Below, in pieces: positions 20,926-34,500 of a DNA stretch of 64,000 nt. The notes under the pieces are model-generated. The model searched no databases and had not been told where the DNA came from. It was given only the letters and a program-made list of their open reading frames with translations. The stretch is from Symsagittifera roscoffensis (Eukaryota; Xenacoelomorpha; Acoela; Convolutidae), in NCBI RefSeq assembly GCF_963678635.1, contig NC_087063.1:8280386-8344385 (forward strand), read 5' to 3'. Both the position numbers and the translations under genes were made by a program. The number at the start of each line of letters is the position of its first letter. Position 1 is the first letter of the stretch.

Positions 20926-21174
20926 TCATTTTTTTTCCGGCTCAATAGGTTTCGACCTATTTTATATCGGCTTAGGAGCAGTTTTTTGCTTCGTTCAAGG
21001 ACCAAAAAAGTTTTTGCATGAGCGTGTGTGTTCTGAGGAAAAAGATGGGTTAGAGGTTTTTTATTAGTTAAGAATTTATTTGATTTTTTTCCAGGCATGA
21101 AGGCTTTCTGCTCAGGTATTTTTGGCTTTGATACCGCTTGATTATTACAAATTCGATTTTAATCAACAATCCGA

Positions 21175-21740
21175 TGCATTTAGCGTATAGATAACACAAC
21201 TGCCTGATGTGGCGAAGGCTTGTGGTTCGACTCTAACCAGGACTTGTTTTTTTTGCAAACTAGGTTTTGTGCTTTTTCGGACTGTTGTCCGTCTGTTTAT
21301 TTTTGTCTGCCTAGTTACCGTAGCCCGACTATTTGAAGGTTCAGCTTTCTTCCAAGTTGAAACGACAACGCCCGGGAGTTCGATTCCAGTTTAGACCTGT
21401 TTTTTGCGGACTGAAAATTTTCTGCTTATTTTGATTATTGTCTGTCTGCTTGTTTTTTTTCGGCTCGCTTAGTTCCACTAAAAGGACTTTTTTTTCAAAA
21501 TTGTGTTTTTTTTAGCATTCAGAGAGCTCTTCGTAAAGTTTTAATGGTGCAGGTATTTCAATCTGGATATTTTGGGGTTTGTTGCAGTTTTATCGACATA
21601 AACATTTCTTTGAAGTGTTTTTTAAAAAAAATTTTGTTTGGTTTTAATCGTAGTCATTCATTTTTGCATCAAAACTAGTGCGAAGCTCAGCTTTCTTTCT
21701 GTATGCAGATTGGAAAAACGATAGCCGGAATATTCCGACC
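21175..21740 (+). mobile_element. tRNA-derived SINE(s), two B-box-like heads
   Basis: GTGGTTCGACTCTAACCAGG near 21221 and GGGAGTTCGATTCCAG near 21373 are B-box-like heads, each followed by an oligo-T run and TGTCGGCT/TCTGTCTGC-like blocks. The GTGCGAAGCTCAGCTTTC tail motif is at about 21680. It is probably two nested or tandem SINE insertions. Confidence 0.5.
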
Positions 21741-21954
21741 AGTCTTTAAATTTTTTTCAATTTTGTGTGATTTTCGGCATAATGTGGAGCTGAACGAAAA
21801 ACTAGAGAGTAGAAAAATTCGATTTTCGTAGTAGAATAATCAAATTGAAAAAAAAAATTCTGCAAAAAATGACCAGAAAAACAAAAAAATCAAAAAACGA
21901 AATTTTTGCAATTTTTGATTTCAAAAAGGTGCTAAAAATATTATAGCTATTATG

Positions 21955-22160
21955 ACATTAAAATAAGCTATTGTAAGCCTGCTCGTTCGCTTTATTCGCC
22001 TGAATGAAGTCGAAAAAACATAAAATTTCAAAGCGGTTTTTCTCGACACTGGATTTTTTTGAAATTTTTTTTGAAAAAAAAACTAAAACACTCGAATACA
22101 AAGTTCCTCCTTATTTTTCAAATGGTCAGAAGAGATTTTATTCATAGTGTAGAACTCTCT
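21955..22160 (+). repeat. Dispersed repeat shared with POSH intron 1
   Basis: Shares ordered blocks with 25255-25400: AAGC-TG-T-GCTCGCTTTATT, then AAAACACTCGAATACAAAGTT / AAAGACACCCGAATGCAAAG, then CTTCC-ACTTT and TGGTCA. Diverged and non-coding. Confidence 0.45.
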
Positions 22161-22400
22161 GAAACCAAATGCGAAACTTGTTCTGCGCGCTAAAACAGTA
22201 GCCCAGTTAGAACTGAGTGTAATAATAACTATTAGCTATCGCATCTGTGTAAAAATTTATTGCAAAGCCTCTCAAACTGAAAGGACTCTTTGGAAAATGG
22301 TTCGATTTTGCTTTCAGGTTAAATGTGATTTTTTGTTTATGCGGTATGCTTTGAAATACTGCAACTTTTCAGAAGTTCTGTCAACATATTGCGATGAGAC

Positions 22401-24302
22401 ATGGGTAGTCTTGACCGCATCGGACAACTTCAAGCGGCAAAAGCGTTTCTCAGATTCTGCAAACATAACAAGTCATCGGCTTCTAGTACGGGACCCCCAG
22501 GCCATGAGAAAGCAAACCAAAGTTCTTCTCTCATCGGTGTGAGCGACTTCGACAAACTCGTAGCCAAGACGAATTTATCCCGGCAATTCATCTTGAAACA
22601 AGTGAACGAATCTGAAAATCAAGAGCAACAAATTGCAAATTCACAAATACCATTTTCGTCGCTAGCGCCAGTTCTTAAAAACGATGTTTATTTGGAAAAG
22701 AGGACGCAGTTTACACTACCTGGTCACGACCAAAGTTCACCGAAGTTCAAAAACGTCCGAATTATAGAGTTGGAAGGGAAATGGAAATACTGGATCCCAA
22801 CGAAGCATGTCAAGTCTTCTGATGAAGATATAATTGTACGTTATTTGAACAAAAATGGTATAAATACTCCTGATGTGATACCGTTGCCTCCCAATGCTCC
22901 CTCGTCATTTAATCGGGAAGAGTTTCTGAAGAAATGCAAAGCTGTTAAATTTGGCAATGAGTCACTGACCTTTCACGAGACTCGCAAGCTGCCGAAGGAA
23001 ATCAAATCTAATATTTCTGGACTCACAGATTCGAAAGATGTGCGGCAAAAAATTGAAGACCATCTCACACCTCTTTCTGCAGAAGATGCTTTGAACAGTA
23101 AATGTTCAGAGCATGCAGAAAAAGTGCTTGATAGTGATTGTATATTATTGTTCTCAGATCAGCCAGAAGACAAAAAATCGCCTCATATTAAGTTCAGTCC
23201 GGGTAAGAAATGTCCTCCTGGTCGTTTTAGTGAGGTCGGAAATTGGATCTCAGTTGAAATGAATAATTTATCAGTGCCGGGTCATCAAATGGATTTCTCG
23301 TTCTATGATTCTGATGTGAAGTTTCTATACGAGAAGTTAGAAGGCGAGCAAAGGGTTTTGGCGACCAATTTGAAAGTGTATTCTACCATTTGCAGCAGTT
23401 GGAGAGCGTATTTGATGAGTACTAAATTGGAAGTTGTGTCTAAGGTGTTGAGGTTGACTCCGGAACACGACAAGGGCAAAATATGTGTTCGTTGGAGGGT
23501 AAAGACTCTCTCTCCTCTGAGGTTTGATCAATTAATATAATATAAGTTTCTGTGTCTTACTTAATTCAGGGGGTTCTGTTTTTCAGCAAAAAAATTGAGT
23601 GCACTAGAGTTGAACGATCCAAAAAAATTATCTGACGTTTTTTGCCATATGTCAATTAAAAGAAGTTTTGTCTAGTTTTCTATTATGTCAGTTAAGATAA
23701 GTATTCCATACTTCATTGTAGAACTTTGTTTTGTGACAGTTCAGTGCAAAGGAAATTGGTCGCTTTTGGAAAAGTAAACAATTTATTGAAAGACAATTTA
23801 GTTAGTTTAATGGATGCGTATCTCGACAAAATCTTATAAATAGATACTGTCACCCGTTGTAACGTGGCCATTTGCTTGCTATGAATTGCTAAACTAATTA
23901 ATTTCAGTTTCGTTTTTATAAAATGCTATGAAGTTGAGATTTTTTGTCTGCGACCAATTGTCTCCTTATGTTATGAAAAATGGTATTCATATTTTCTTGT
24001 TCATGTTTAGCGTGTTTGCACCTCTATTGGGAAAAAGAGAGAAAAACTACTCGTACCTCGATTATTACTCCGAGTTCTACGTGAACGAAAACGGGTTCAT
24101 AACTTGCCACGTCATCTCAAAAGTGGCGCCTACAAACTCAGGAGCTGAAATTTCACGCTCGAAAAGAATGGCAGCCGGAGCAATGGCGACTCTTTTTGGC
24201 CTCTCCGGCAGCGGAAGCGATCAAATGACGTCACCGATTCCCGCCGTGGGCTTCAAAAGTCTGCCTGATAGTTTAAACAGTTCAATAGTTGAAAAGCATT
24301 GA
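22401..24302 (+). CDS. C6orf136-like protein (DUF2358), two exons
   Basis: Exons are 22401-23521 and 24011-24302, giving 470 residues. The donor GAG|GTTTGA and acceptor TTTAG|CGTG join in matching phase (2+1 bases) and restore the family sequence across the junction. The C-terminal ~140 residues match the DUF2358 domain of human C6orf136: DFSFYDSDVKFLYE, then ICVRWRV, and the terminal block YYSEFYVNENGFITCHVISKVAP. The long N-terminal half is polar and not recognised. An in-frame stop sits two codons upstream of the ATG, which fixes the start in this exon. DUF2358 proteins have an NTF2-like fold in plants and unknown function in animals, so I give no function. The gene ends about 350 bases before POSH on the same strand. 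Confidence 0.82.
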
Positions 24303-24649
24303 ATGTGCATACGTATTTTTTCTACAAACCTGCCACAAAATAGACAACTAATATGTATTCAAATTCAGTTGGTTCTCAACTTAGTGTAGTTTATATTTTT
24401 GTACATTTTCTTGGAATTTACAATTGAGTTTTCAATTGAATTCAAAGTTTTCTGCGAATCTAAAAGCTGTTTGCATTTCAGATTAAATGTCCAGTTATGC
24501 GCTATAAAACACTGCCGTAGTTTGTCGGTATATGACGCATAAATACTGTCCACGTTTCTGCTTGTAGCTTGCTGGCTACTTTCTGGTGCTATGTGACTTT
24601 TTTGTTAACTATCTGGTGTGTTAATTTGGTTTCTAGTCTGTAGTAAAAG

Positions 24650-27600
24650 ATGATGGATTCTAGTGTTTCCGGCGGCTCAGTGGAAAGGGGTGGAGGGATG
24701 TTGCAGCTCCTAGGAAGGTCTTTGGAGTGTGCCATCTGTCTAGAACGACTGCGCGTGAATGACAATAGAGTGCTGCCATGCCAACATACGTATCATTTAG
24801 ACTGTTTAAAGTGAGTCATCTTTTGATTTTAAGGCCTTGGGTAAAGACCAGCATACGCGCAATTCAGCTCTTTTCGGAGGACTGCTGTTGACCTGAAGTT
24901 AAATATGTTGGCCTTGAAAGCCTGTTATACATTTTTTGAAAGGATATAAAGTAGTACTCAAAGAAGGTGGTGTGTAATGATCGAATGTAGGGATTTTTGA
25001 TATTTTCTCCATTTCCTTTGGAAATTGTATTACAACCTTGTCGAATCAAAAACGTTTCCAACACGATATACAAAGTAAACCAAGGATAGCCGGCTGCTGT
25101 GGAAGCCGCTCAGAAAGTTCCGATTGCAGTAATAAAAAACCGTTTTTTTGCGTCAGTGTTGTGAAGAGAGCTTATGAAGAAAAGCGTAGAAGAATATTCG
25201 ATAATCAGCAAAATGTTTGAAAACAATAAAGAAATTCAAAATTTAACTTTTTAATACTTAAAGCAGCGTCCTATTATAAGCGTGCCGGCTCGCTTTATTT
25301 CCGCGAAATTGGACTAAAAATCAAAAACTAACTAAAAGACACCCGAATGCAAAGTTTCTTCCCACTTTCATTGGTCAATGACGAAAGATATTTAACTAGT
25401 TATTTTTGATAAAATTCATAGTAAGTTAACAGTTTTCGCTGCGGGGAGTAAAATTGTGGTTTAGTGCATTTCGGTTTTGTATTCTTGTCTCTGAATTGTT
25501 GCTATCAAGGTTTTTGTGATCTTCAATTGTGCCTCTATTTTTGATTATTGCTGCTTTTTACAATTTTTAGCCATTGTTTTTAGGTTGGTTCTATCGCGTG
25601 ATAAGCAACTTACATGTCCTGAATGTCGTAGAGTGTCGAAAGTTCCGATCGACAGACTACTGCCAAACTACACGCTTAATAAAGTGCTGGAGACTATGCC
25701 AGCAATGCCACAATCATCCTTCGCCAATTACAACACTTCACAAACATTAGACAGCAACTCATACCAATCATCATATCTTCAACCATCACAGACATCTATT
25801 GAAGATACGTTGTCTTCAGAGAAGCTATCTGCTACCTCGAAGTAAGTGTGCTGAACCCTAATCGAAAGTTTTAAAGTAATCAAAAATAATCAACATTTTG
25901 CTCCGAATTTGTTGCTTAAAATAGTAGAAAACACGCATCTTTCAATTCATTTTTAATGTATAAAAATACATGTCTTCTTTTGTTCTGGTGTTTTAACTTT
26001 TTGGACAGAAGTTTGGAGAATTTGGACCGAAATGATCTCCTCTTGTCAATCTATCCTTGATTAAAAATCTAGTTCTTTGTAGTAAGTTTATTCGGTATCA
26101 ACTTAAATCCTGAATTTTAGAAGCGGTGCTGAAGGAATCAATTACATGCAACAAGGAAATCTCTGCAAAGCCATCTATCCCTACAAAGCACAACATCCAA
26201 GGTAAGTGGCTTTACTTAGTTTAGGGGGGGGGGGCTTGGCTGGGTTTGTCTCCTTGAAGAAGCCAACATACATAAGATTTTTGAAGCTTCGGAAAATCAA
26301 AAATCCAGTTCCTGTATTAATTCTTGTCGATTCATTTGAAACCTTTTTGAAATTGAAAATGCCTTTTAATCTAGTTTGACTAAAGCTATTTGTATTTAAT
26401 GTGTTCAATTATCATTGAACGAAGTAAAGAAACTTAGGTGGTGTGGTTTTTGTTTTTCAAATTAAAGTTAAAAGTTCAATTCGTTTTTTTCATAAAAGGA
26501 AGGCAAATTCCACTGTCGAACAGCGAAAGTATAAAGATCACAAAAAATGACTAGATTCAAAAATGGTCTTCAAAGTTTCGAGTTCCTCGCTGAATAAAAA
26601 AAATACCGATCGATCCAGTTATAAAAAAATGTAACAATCATCAAAGATTCTTGAAATTCAAATAGCTTTAAGGTGTACATGTTCCCTTGGAAACTCGAAT
26701 GATAAAAACTTTAAAATTTTCTTGAGACATTTGACACTTCCAACTGCATATTGGCTATGTTTGTTTCAGTTGCTTGTCTTTGAATGAAGGCGAGGTCGTT
26801 AAAGTGCTGGAAATTCTAGACAACAACTGGCTGAGAGGGGAAGGCGTGTCCAGTTCGAACGATAGAAGAGTCGGATTGTTTCCAGCCAATCACGTTGAAG
26901 TAATCCATGCCTCTGAAAACATTCCTCTGTGCACTGCTCTGTTTGATTTCGATCAACCGAGTCACAGTCAGCCGACTTCAACCGGCATGGCGCTACTTAA
27001 CTTCAAGAAAGTTAGTATCTAGAAATGAATCGTGTTATTTCACAGGTCCCCTTCCCTCCCTCATTAGCATGCAAATCAGATATGTGATTTAACCGGTAGT
27101 TGAACAAGGCTATGTTTAGAAAACAGTTGTGTGAAATTAGAGATTTAACTTAGTGTTGGTACATGATTCAGTGTCAATTGACCGACATGATTTGAAGTTA
27201 AATCAAGGAAATTTTCATTGTAGTACAAACCTCAGGGAAGGATGCGGTGTCTTCACATATTCAAATGAATAATTCATGTTGATTTTAATCATAACTTGTG
27301 TACTTACCGTATATATTTTTGTTTAGGACGAGTTGATAGAAATTACAGCCAAAATAGACCAAAATTGGGCAAATGGAAGGACTAGAAACGCGTCAGGAAT
27401 CTTCCCGCTAAACTTTGTCGCTGTAAGTGTCTCCATTAAAGCTAGGGGTTTTATGAAGTAAAAGAGGCAAAGCATTTTTCGGTTATTGTGAGAGAAATTC
27501 AGATTCCTATGGCAAGCGTCTTCAGGTTTGCCAGGTATACGACTCCTTAATAATCTACTAAGTCAAGTATCCGTGATTAAGAATCTTTACGATATTGCAA

Positions 27601-30600
27601 GTTTTTTTGGCCCTTAATCATTTATAATTTATCAGGTCAATAACTGCGCTCGTGAATTGCTGCTCGGAAAGAGTGCTGCAGAAGCAATATTGCCAAATAA
27701 ATCATCAGTCTCGTCGAGTGATCACTCAGCTATCAATATTAGCACACCGTCAGATCAAATTGTGCCTCAAAAGCATCACCTCAAGTCTTCCTCACTTTCA
27801 TTGCAACTTAGACAGTTGTCTTTAAATGAATCAGGCGACACAACTGAAACTACTTCTACACACGAAAGGGTTGTTTGTAAGAGCAATACAATCAGTGGCT
27901 ATCAATATGATATTGTTGGACAAAACAGACGTCATAGTGTTAACCCTACGAGATCAAATGAAAACTGTTTGGAAGCGAGCAGCAGGAAATCATTACAAGT
28001 TGAAGATTATACAGCAGGCCGAAGTTACGCTACCTCAAATTACAACGCGTCATTACCCCGGTTATTTGTGGCCGTACACGACTATAAAGCTGTGAGAAAA
28101 GACGAAATTGATTTGATAAGAGGCAACACTTATATCGTGGATTCAATTTGTTCTGATGGGTGGTACAAAGGTGTACCAGCGTCGACTTTTCAGTCTAGCA
28201 GCGGAACAAATAATATTTTCTTGAACAGAGGCGCTTTCCCGGGAAATTTCCTGGTGCCTGCAGACCTAAATAATGATGAAACTATGACAAGTAAGTGCTG
28301 TTGTTGGGGCGGCTATAATTATACATGTCATATATAAAATCAAAATGGCCATAAAACTTTGCTTTTGAGCAGTTCGTGAATTTCAAAGTTTTTTTGTTAC
28401 TATCCTTTTATGCGTTTAGAAAAATTGTAAGTTGTAAAGTGTCTATTTTCAGTTTACCTTCAGAAATGCAGTACTAAATTATGTTTGTATCCAGCATAGG
28501 GTGAGCACATAGCTTAGGTCTTTTAGCTGATTCTGAATCTGAAATATAGCAATCATTTAAAACGAATTTCTTTCATATCGTGTTTTTGTCGACCAGGTGG
28601 GTTTACTTCAGATTTTTTCACGTTTTCATATCAATCAATGCAGAATAAAATTAAATCGAGTGCTTGTATTCTTTTTATTTTGAACCTGTTGTTTTTTTTA
28701 CTTCGCTGCTTGTTTTATTACACAAGCAAAGCTTGTGTTATAGTATGAACTATCTTTTTTTAACCAACCTAAGTCGCAAATATTGTTGCGACGCACATAT
28801 TGTTGCGATAAATTGTGTTCATTTTGAAAGTGTTCATTTTGATCAATAACCAGCTATTAAGTACCGCCAATGCTAAGGATTTTAACACCGACTGTTATTG
28901 TTCCGACTTTTGTAAAGAAAGTAACGGAATATTTGTGCTCGTGGTGGTTTATTTTCTTCAGACAAATTTTGACTTTTTAACTGAATTTGTAAAATATCAT
29001 TCAAAAGGTATTGTTCTCCTGAGCTTACATTTGAAAAGATATTTCACCTGTGATCATTTTTCGTAAGTTATGGGGGGTTGAAAATTGGCATTTTGGCCAA
29101 TTAATGCGCGATATATTTCGCGCTATTACCGCGTAAGCGGAGCTTTAATCCGTCTTAGAAATCGTTACAAATTGGTTGAAGGGAGCTGATTTGCCATATT
29201 TGATTTGTTACTTGGAGCGAAATTTATCACTTTGTACTTTATATGGCATGTGGGGTGAGGATTTTCACGAAAAATCCCAAGTTTAAAAAAAATTCTTTTT
29301 ATTTTTTACTTAGTTTCATGTTATTACTGCTCCGTAGTCCTTAAAAGGCAGTCGGAACAACGATAGATTGAGGCGTGTGCAATTGGTAAATTGCTGTCTT
29401 TTTCAAATTGACTGGTTTTACTAATGCGTCATAATTGGCTTGCGTCACTTGAGAAATTTTGTAGACTCAGAGTTTTACTCATTCAGTTTTTCCCAGTAGC
29501 GTTATCGGTCATATTTTTGCTTGGTGTATGCGAAGTGCAACTTCGCCTCGTAAAAACATGAATTAAAATTGTTAAAAAAGCTGACTATCTGAAGTTGCTG
29601 GGTAAATTGATTCCTTGATAGAAACTGAACAGTTTTGGAAAATGTGTTTTGTTTTCTGTTTAAAATAATTACTATATTTAAGGATTGTTTTACCTGTTAA
29701 GGCATAGGTGTGCTGACACCTGAGGTTCCAAGCAAGAGTCTTCCAACCACACCCTTCGGAATGACAGTGCAGCCACCCAGAAGACATGATCCAAATGTGC
29801 GTGAAAAAGGAAGCAGGCAACGCAGCCACAGCAAGAGTTCAAGTAACGACACGGAATGCAATAACAGTGTAAGTCAAGGTCAATAGTGACTTATTCAAGT
29901 GTTGATTGCTTGATTCTTGTGTTGTGTCTTATTAATAATTCGAACCATTGATGTAAAGCTTACAAGGTCAAATATTGTTTCTACCTACACTGGTGTCTCA
30001 ACTATAAGGGCCCACTAGTTTTAACTTAGTGATCCCGCATTTTAAAACTGATATTGAAAATTATTGATTAAGCAGAGAAGATTATTTTTTTTAATGCAAA
30101 ACATGAAGGTCAAAATTTGAGAACCTAAGTTGAAGCGCCTCAAAACAATATAGGGAGAAAGCTGTCAAAATTATTATGGGTGTTATTAATTTTTTAGTCA
30201 GATTTTTTTTACGCTTGCGATTAGCAAACGTTATCAAATCGGAATATAGACCTTTTTCGGCTTAAGAACTTGTATAACAGAATCACTTTAACAGGCATGT
30301 CGGGCGCATTTAGTCTGGAGGCAACGAATAAACCTGGGATTGCAAAGGTCCTGGGTTCGAATCTGACCAGGACAAGTTTTTTTTCAAACGGGAAATTCTC
30401 CATTTAAAAAAAATTGTCGGCTTATTATTTGTCTGTTTATGATTTATCGGCTTAGTTGCCTCATCTTGGAATTTTTTTACTGTATGCAGTTCTCATTGTA
30501 GTTGCTTTTTATGTTTTCATTTACTCCAGCAATTTGCAATTCTACTAGCCTTGACTTCGTTTTTCCTTTTTTAAAAATTTTTTTTCGCTTAAAAAATTTT

Positions 30601-31484
30601 CCTTTTTAAAAAATTTTTTTTTTCGCTTAAAAAATTTGTCGGCCTAAATGATTTCGGCTTATATTTTCTTGGCTTACTCGCCTAATCTTGGGTCGTTCGA
30701 GAGAACCCTAATATGTATGCTTTTCTCCAGATCGCACAAAACTTTTAACTATAGTTTCTATGCTGATTTTTTAAAAGTTTTTCGTGACAACAATTTCATT
30801 TTCGCCCAAAAATTGTGTTTAATTTTAATTAAACGCCGTTGAATGTGTTTCTGGGCATGTTTTCCGCAAATAAAACATCATTCCAGACAGTTGAAATTTT
30901 TTTGAAGTATTTTACTCGTAGTTTCTTCGAAAAATGTTCCGTTTTCTTTGGAATTAGTGGCTCTATTTTCCTTCCTATCTGCTAGCTTGCTATGCTATTT
31001 TTGTGGTATCGCAAGTAAGGCGAAGCAGAGCTGCGCATCACTTGCGATTCCCCAAAAAAGTATTACAAGCTAGCAGACGGAAGGAAAAAAGAACCACTAC
31101 GTTCAAAGAAAACGGAAAATTTTTAAATGTTTAAATTTAAAAACATTTCAAATCAGGTTTTTTCAAATTAAGACACTTTCCAAAATTGACCGGGTTCGAA
31201 CTTCGCAGTTTGCTCAAATTTAACGAAAAAGGCAAATATTGAAAATATCTCCTTAAAGCTCCTCATGCTACATACACAAATATCTAGACAGACAGGCTCC
31301 TTTCGAACTGAAAGTGTGCACCTATATACCTTCATTGATATGACGAGAAATTGAGAAAAGTGATGCAAGACTGCTCTTATATCAGGGCGAAGCCCTGATT
31401 GTTCTGACTCCTCTTAAAGGCCAGTGAGAAAGTTTTCGTTTGAAGAAATTATTATGTATGCGATTAGCAAGGGTTATTAAATCA

Positions 31485-31552
<68 letters not shown>

Positions 31553-34500
31553 TTTTCGGGTTAACAACTTGATTAACAGAATCACTTGGTGTTTTGGTTC
31601 ATAATTAATTCAAATTTCTAAGGGTATCCGTCATTTTTAATCGGGAGGCAACGAATACGCTTGGGACGGCGAACGTCATGGGTTTGAATCTGACCAGGAC
31701 CTGTTTTTTTTTCAAACGGGAGTTTCTCAGTTTCAAAAAAAAATGTCGGCTTATTAATTGTCTGCTTGTTTTGTCGGCTTAGTTGCCCCATCTTAGAATT
31801 GTTTTGCTCTATGCAGTTTTATTGTAGTTGTTTTTTATGTTTTCCTTTACTACTGCAATTTGTTATTCTACTAGCCTTGACTTCGTATATTTAAAAAAAA
31901 TTTCGCTTAAAAAATTTTTCGGTCTAAATGATTTCGGGCTATATTTTATCGGCTCACTCACTTAATTTTGGGTCTTTCGAGGGAACCATAATTTGTATGC
32001 TTTCCTCCGGATTGCACAAACCGTTAAAAATCTCAGAGTAGATTTTTGTAGTTCTGGACAACGATTTTTTTTTCGCCCCAAAATTTTTTTACCCTTGCGT
32101 TAAGCAAGCAGCGTTATCAAAGTGGCTTATAGAATTTTTTCTAGTTAAGTAGTTTAAAGAATCACATAAATCATTTGATAGCTTGCTTCATTAATGAAGG
32201 TAATTTTCATAAAAATGTGCGTCAAGGTATGTGGTGCTAAGGAGCGGGGCTATGTCGCGAAGGATCAAGCATTCGAATCCGAGACCATGCCAGTTTTTCT
32301 GATTCGGTGAACGTAGTTCAGACTTTTATATAGGTCTCGATGATTTTTTTTTGATTTTTCAAAGGGAAAATCTTAAAATTTGTTAAGGGTCAAATTTAAT
32401 TTTTCTCGGCTTGGTTTTTGATTTCTTTTCAAGTTCAGTACATTTCCTTTGGTAAAAGGAAAGTAAACTCCACTATCGAATGTAAAAATCACGAAAAAGT
32501 TGATCGACTTCTTATTTTCAAAATGGAATTCAATTATCAGATATAAACTATACCCAATGATCCAGTTTTTGTCAAACTGGGTTAGCTTTATCAAAAAACG
32601 CAAATTATAAATAGTTCTAGAATTCAAAGAACTTTAAAGCCATTTATTTTTTTTCGAATTTCAGATGATATAAAAAATGTTCCGTCAAAAATGCTTAATC
32701 AGAAAGTCGAAAATAAATATTCATTTTCTTTGAATTTGGATTAGTAATTGAAAGAAAATGTAGCCAACCGTAGTAAAAGTCTATTCGAATCAACTTAAAT
32801 ATCAAATTAATTATCGTCTATGGAATTACTGTTCATGAAGTTGCTCCAGATATTTTACTAGTCATGGGGACAGAATAGTGAACGAAACCAAGATCAAATT
32901 TGGTACGTTAAGCATTCGAAGGTTAGAGCTTGTTAGGCGTATTTTAAGTGAAACGCTCTTCAAATTATGTAAAGATAGGGTAAAAAAGAAAACGCTGATG
33001 TTTGCAACCTTACAACGTTCCATGGTTGCATTTTATCTCGCTACTTTACAGATATACATTTCGCTTATGCCCATGAAGATTTTTGGTCATTTCCGGTTTC
33101 AGCAATGTTTTTATGCTCCATACGTGCGTCTCAAGCGCTAGTTTTTTTATATATATAATCGAATTAAAAATGATTACTTAGTGATCCAGTTTTTTCAAGT
33201 TGAAATCGCTTAATGACTCATGCCAGCTAGCGAGCGCAGTGTTTTATTACGATTCTACTTTTTTCTCACCCAACTCAAATAAAAGAGTTCCATCTGGTGT
33301 TTATTTTTGCTATGTATCAGTTGCAATTTGATAGCATTTGTTTGGCACTCTTTATTAGTCAAAGAATACTCTTTCTAGATATTCTTGATATGTCGAAGTT
33401 TTTATAAAATTCGTCGTCGTGGAAGCAAAAATTGCAGATCCGTAGTTATTCCCCCATTTGAGCGGCTCAATTGTGTCGAATTCGATTTATTCTAAGCTCG
33501 TAGAACCTGTTTAAAGCTCAATGCGTTTCAGAGATTGTCATTAGCGATGAAATTTTCGCTTGGAGGTTGTGAAAGAAAAACGGAGTATCAACAACTAACT
33601 TCCACTGAAGAAAAGCAAAGCGACGTACCACCGCCGCCTTCACCTCCGCCAGATCGAGAGGATTATTACGAGCAGTACTCGGGATTAATGAAGAGAACAG
33701 AGGTTCAGGAAACGCAGCAAACTCGAGAAGAGATAGAACAGTTAGTTGAATTTTTAATAACTTTTCGCATATTTTTTTTGATAAAGTTTAATGTTGCAAA
33801 ATAGTTAACAAATTTAAACAACCCAAAAAATATTTTCTAAAAGTATTCATTTCGCGAACCGGCAAATTTAACTAACCGGCTAAAACTGATATGTCGCATG
33901 CAATTATTGTTATCAATAATTAACTGAACATGTTAATTAACAGCTCCTCACTAAATTGACCAAGTACAGATATCTCAGCCTGCTACACCGTGATTTGGAT
34001 TTAAAAACTTTAGAGCTGCGTGAAAAAATGTCTAAACGTTCATTAAACTTTTATGAACGAAGTGATTCATCACTTTTTGGGTCGTGGTTTTTTGTTCATT
34101 TTCTCAGGAAGGTAAATTAAGCTATGCTATAGCGAAAAGGCAAATGGCGCGAAAAAATATTATTGGCTTTTATTTTTGAAATGGGGTTTTTATTTTTAAG
34201 ATTTCCCCTGCATAATAGAAAATACACCTAATGAACGTAGAGCATAGGTCGCGATGGTTTTTTTCTTTTTTTTTCGGGGAAAATCTTAAATGTTAAGGCT
34301 CAAATTTACTTAACAAATTTACTCGATTTGTCGATTTCATTAAAAGTTCAGTTCATTTCCTTTTTTCTTCGAAAACTGAACAAAAGCCAGTATTTTTTCC
34401 GGTTTCTATGAGTTCATTGACACTTGTATGTTGGCTATGTCCTGATTTCAGTTATGTAGCCGTAGCTTCATACCCACCTCAGAACGAAACAGAAGTCGAA

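Noticed and set aside
22297-22542. Plus-strand 81-codon frame overlapping the start of the C6orf136-like gene
   Set aside because: Different frame from the conserved domain, with no family signal.
23499-23505. Good-looking GTAAAG donor in the C6orf136-like exon 1
   Set aside because: Its phase does not fit the acceptor at 24011, whereas GTTTGA at 23522 fits and gives a continuous domain.
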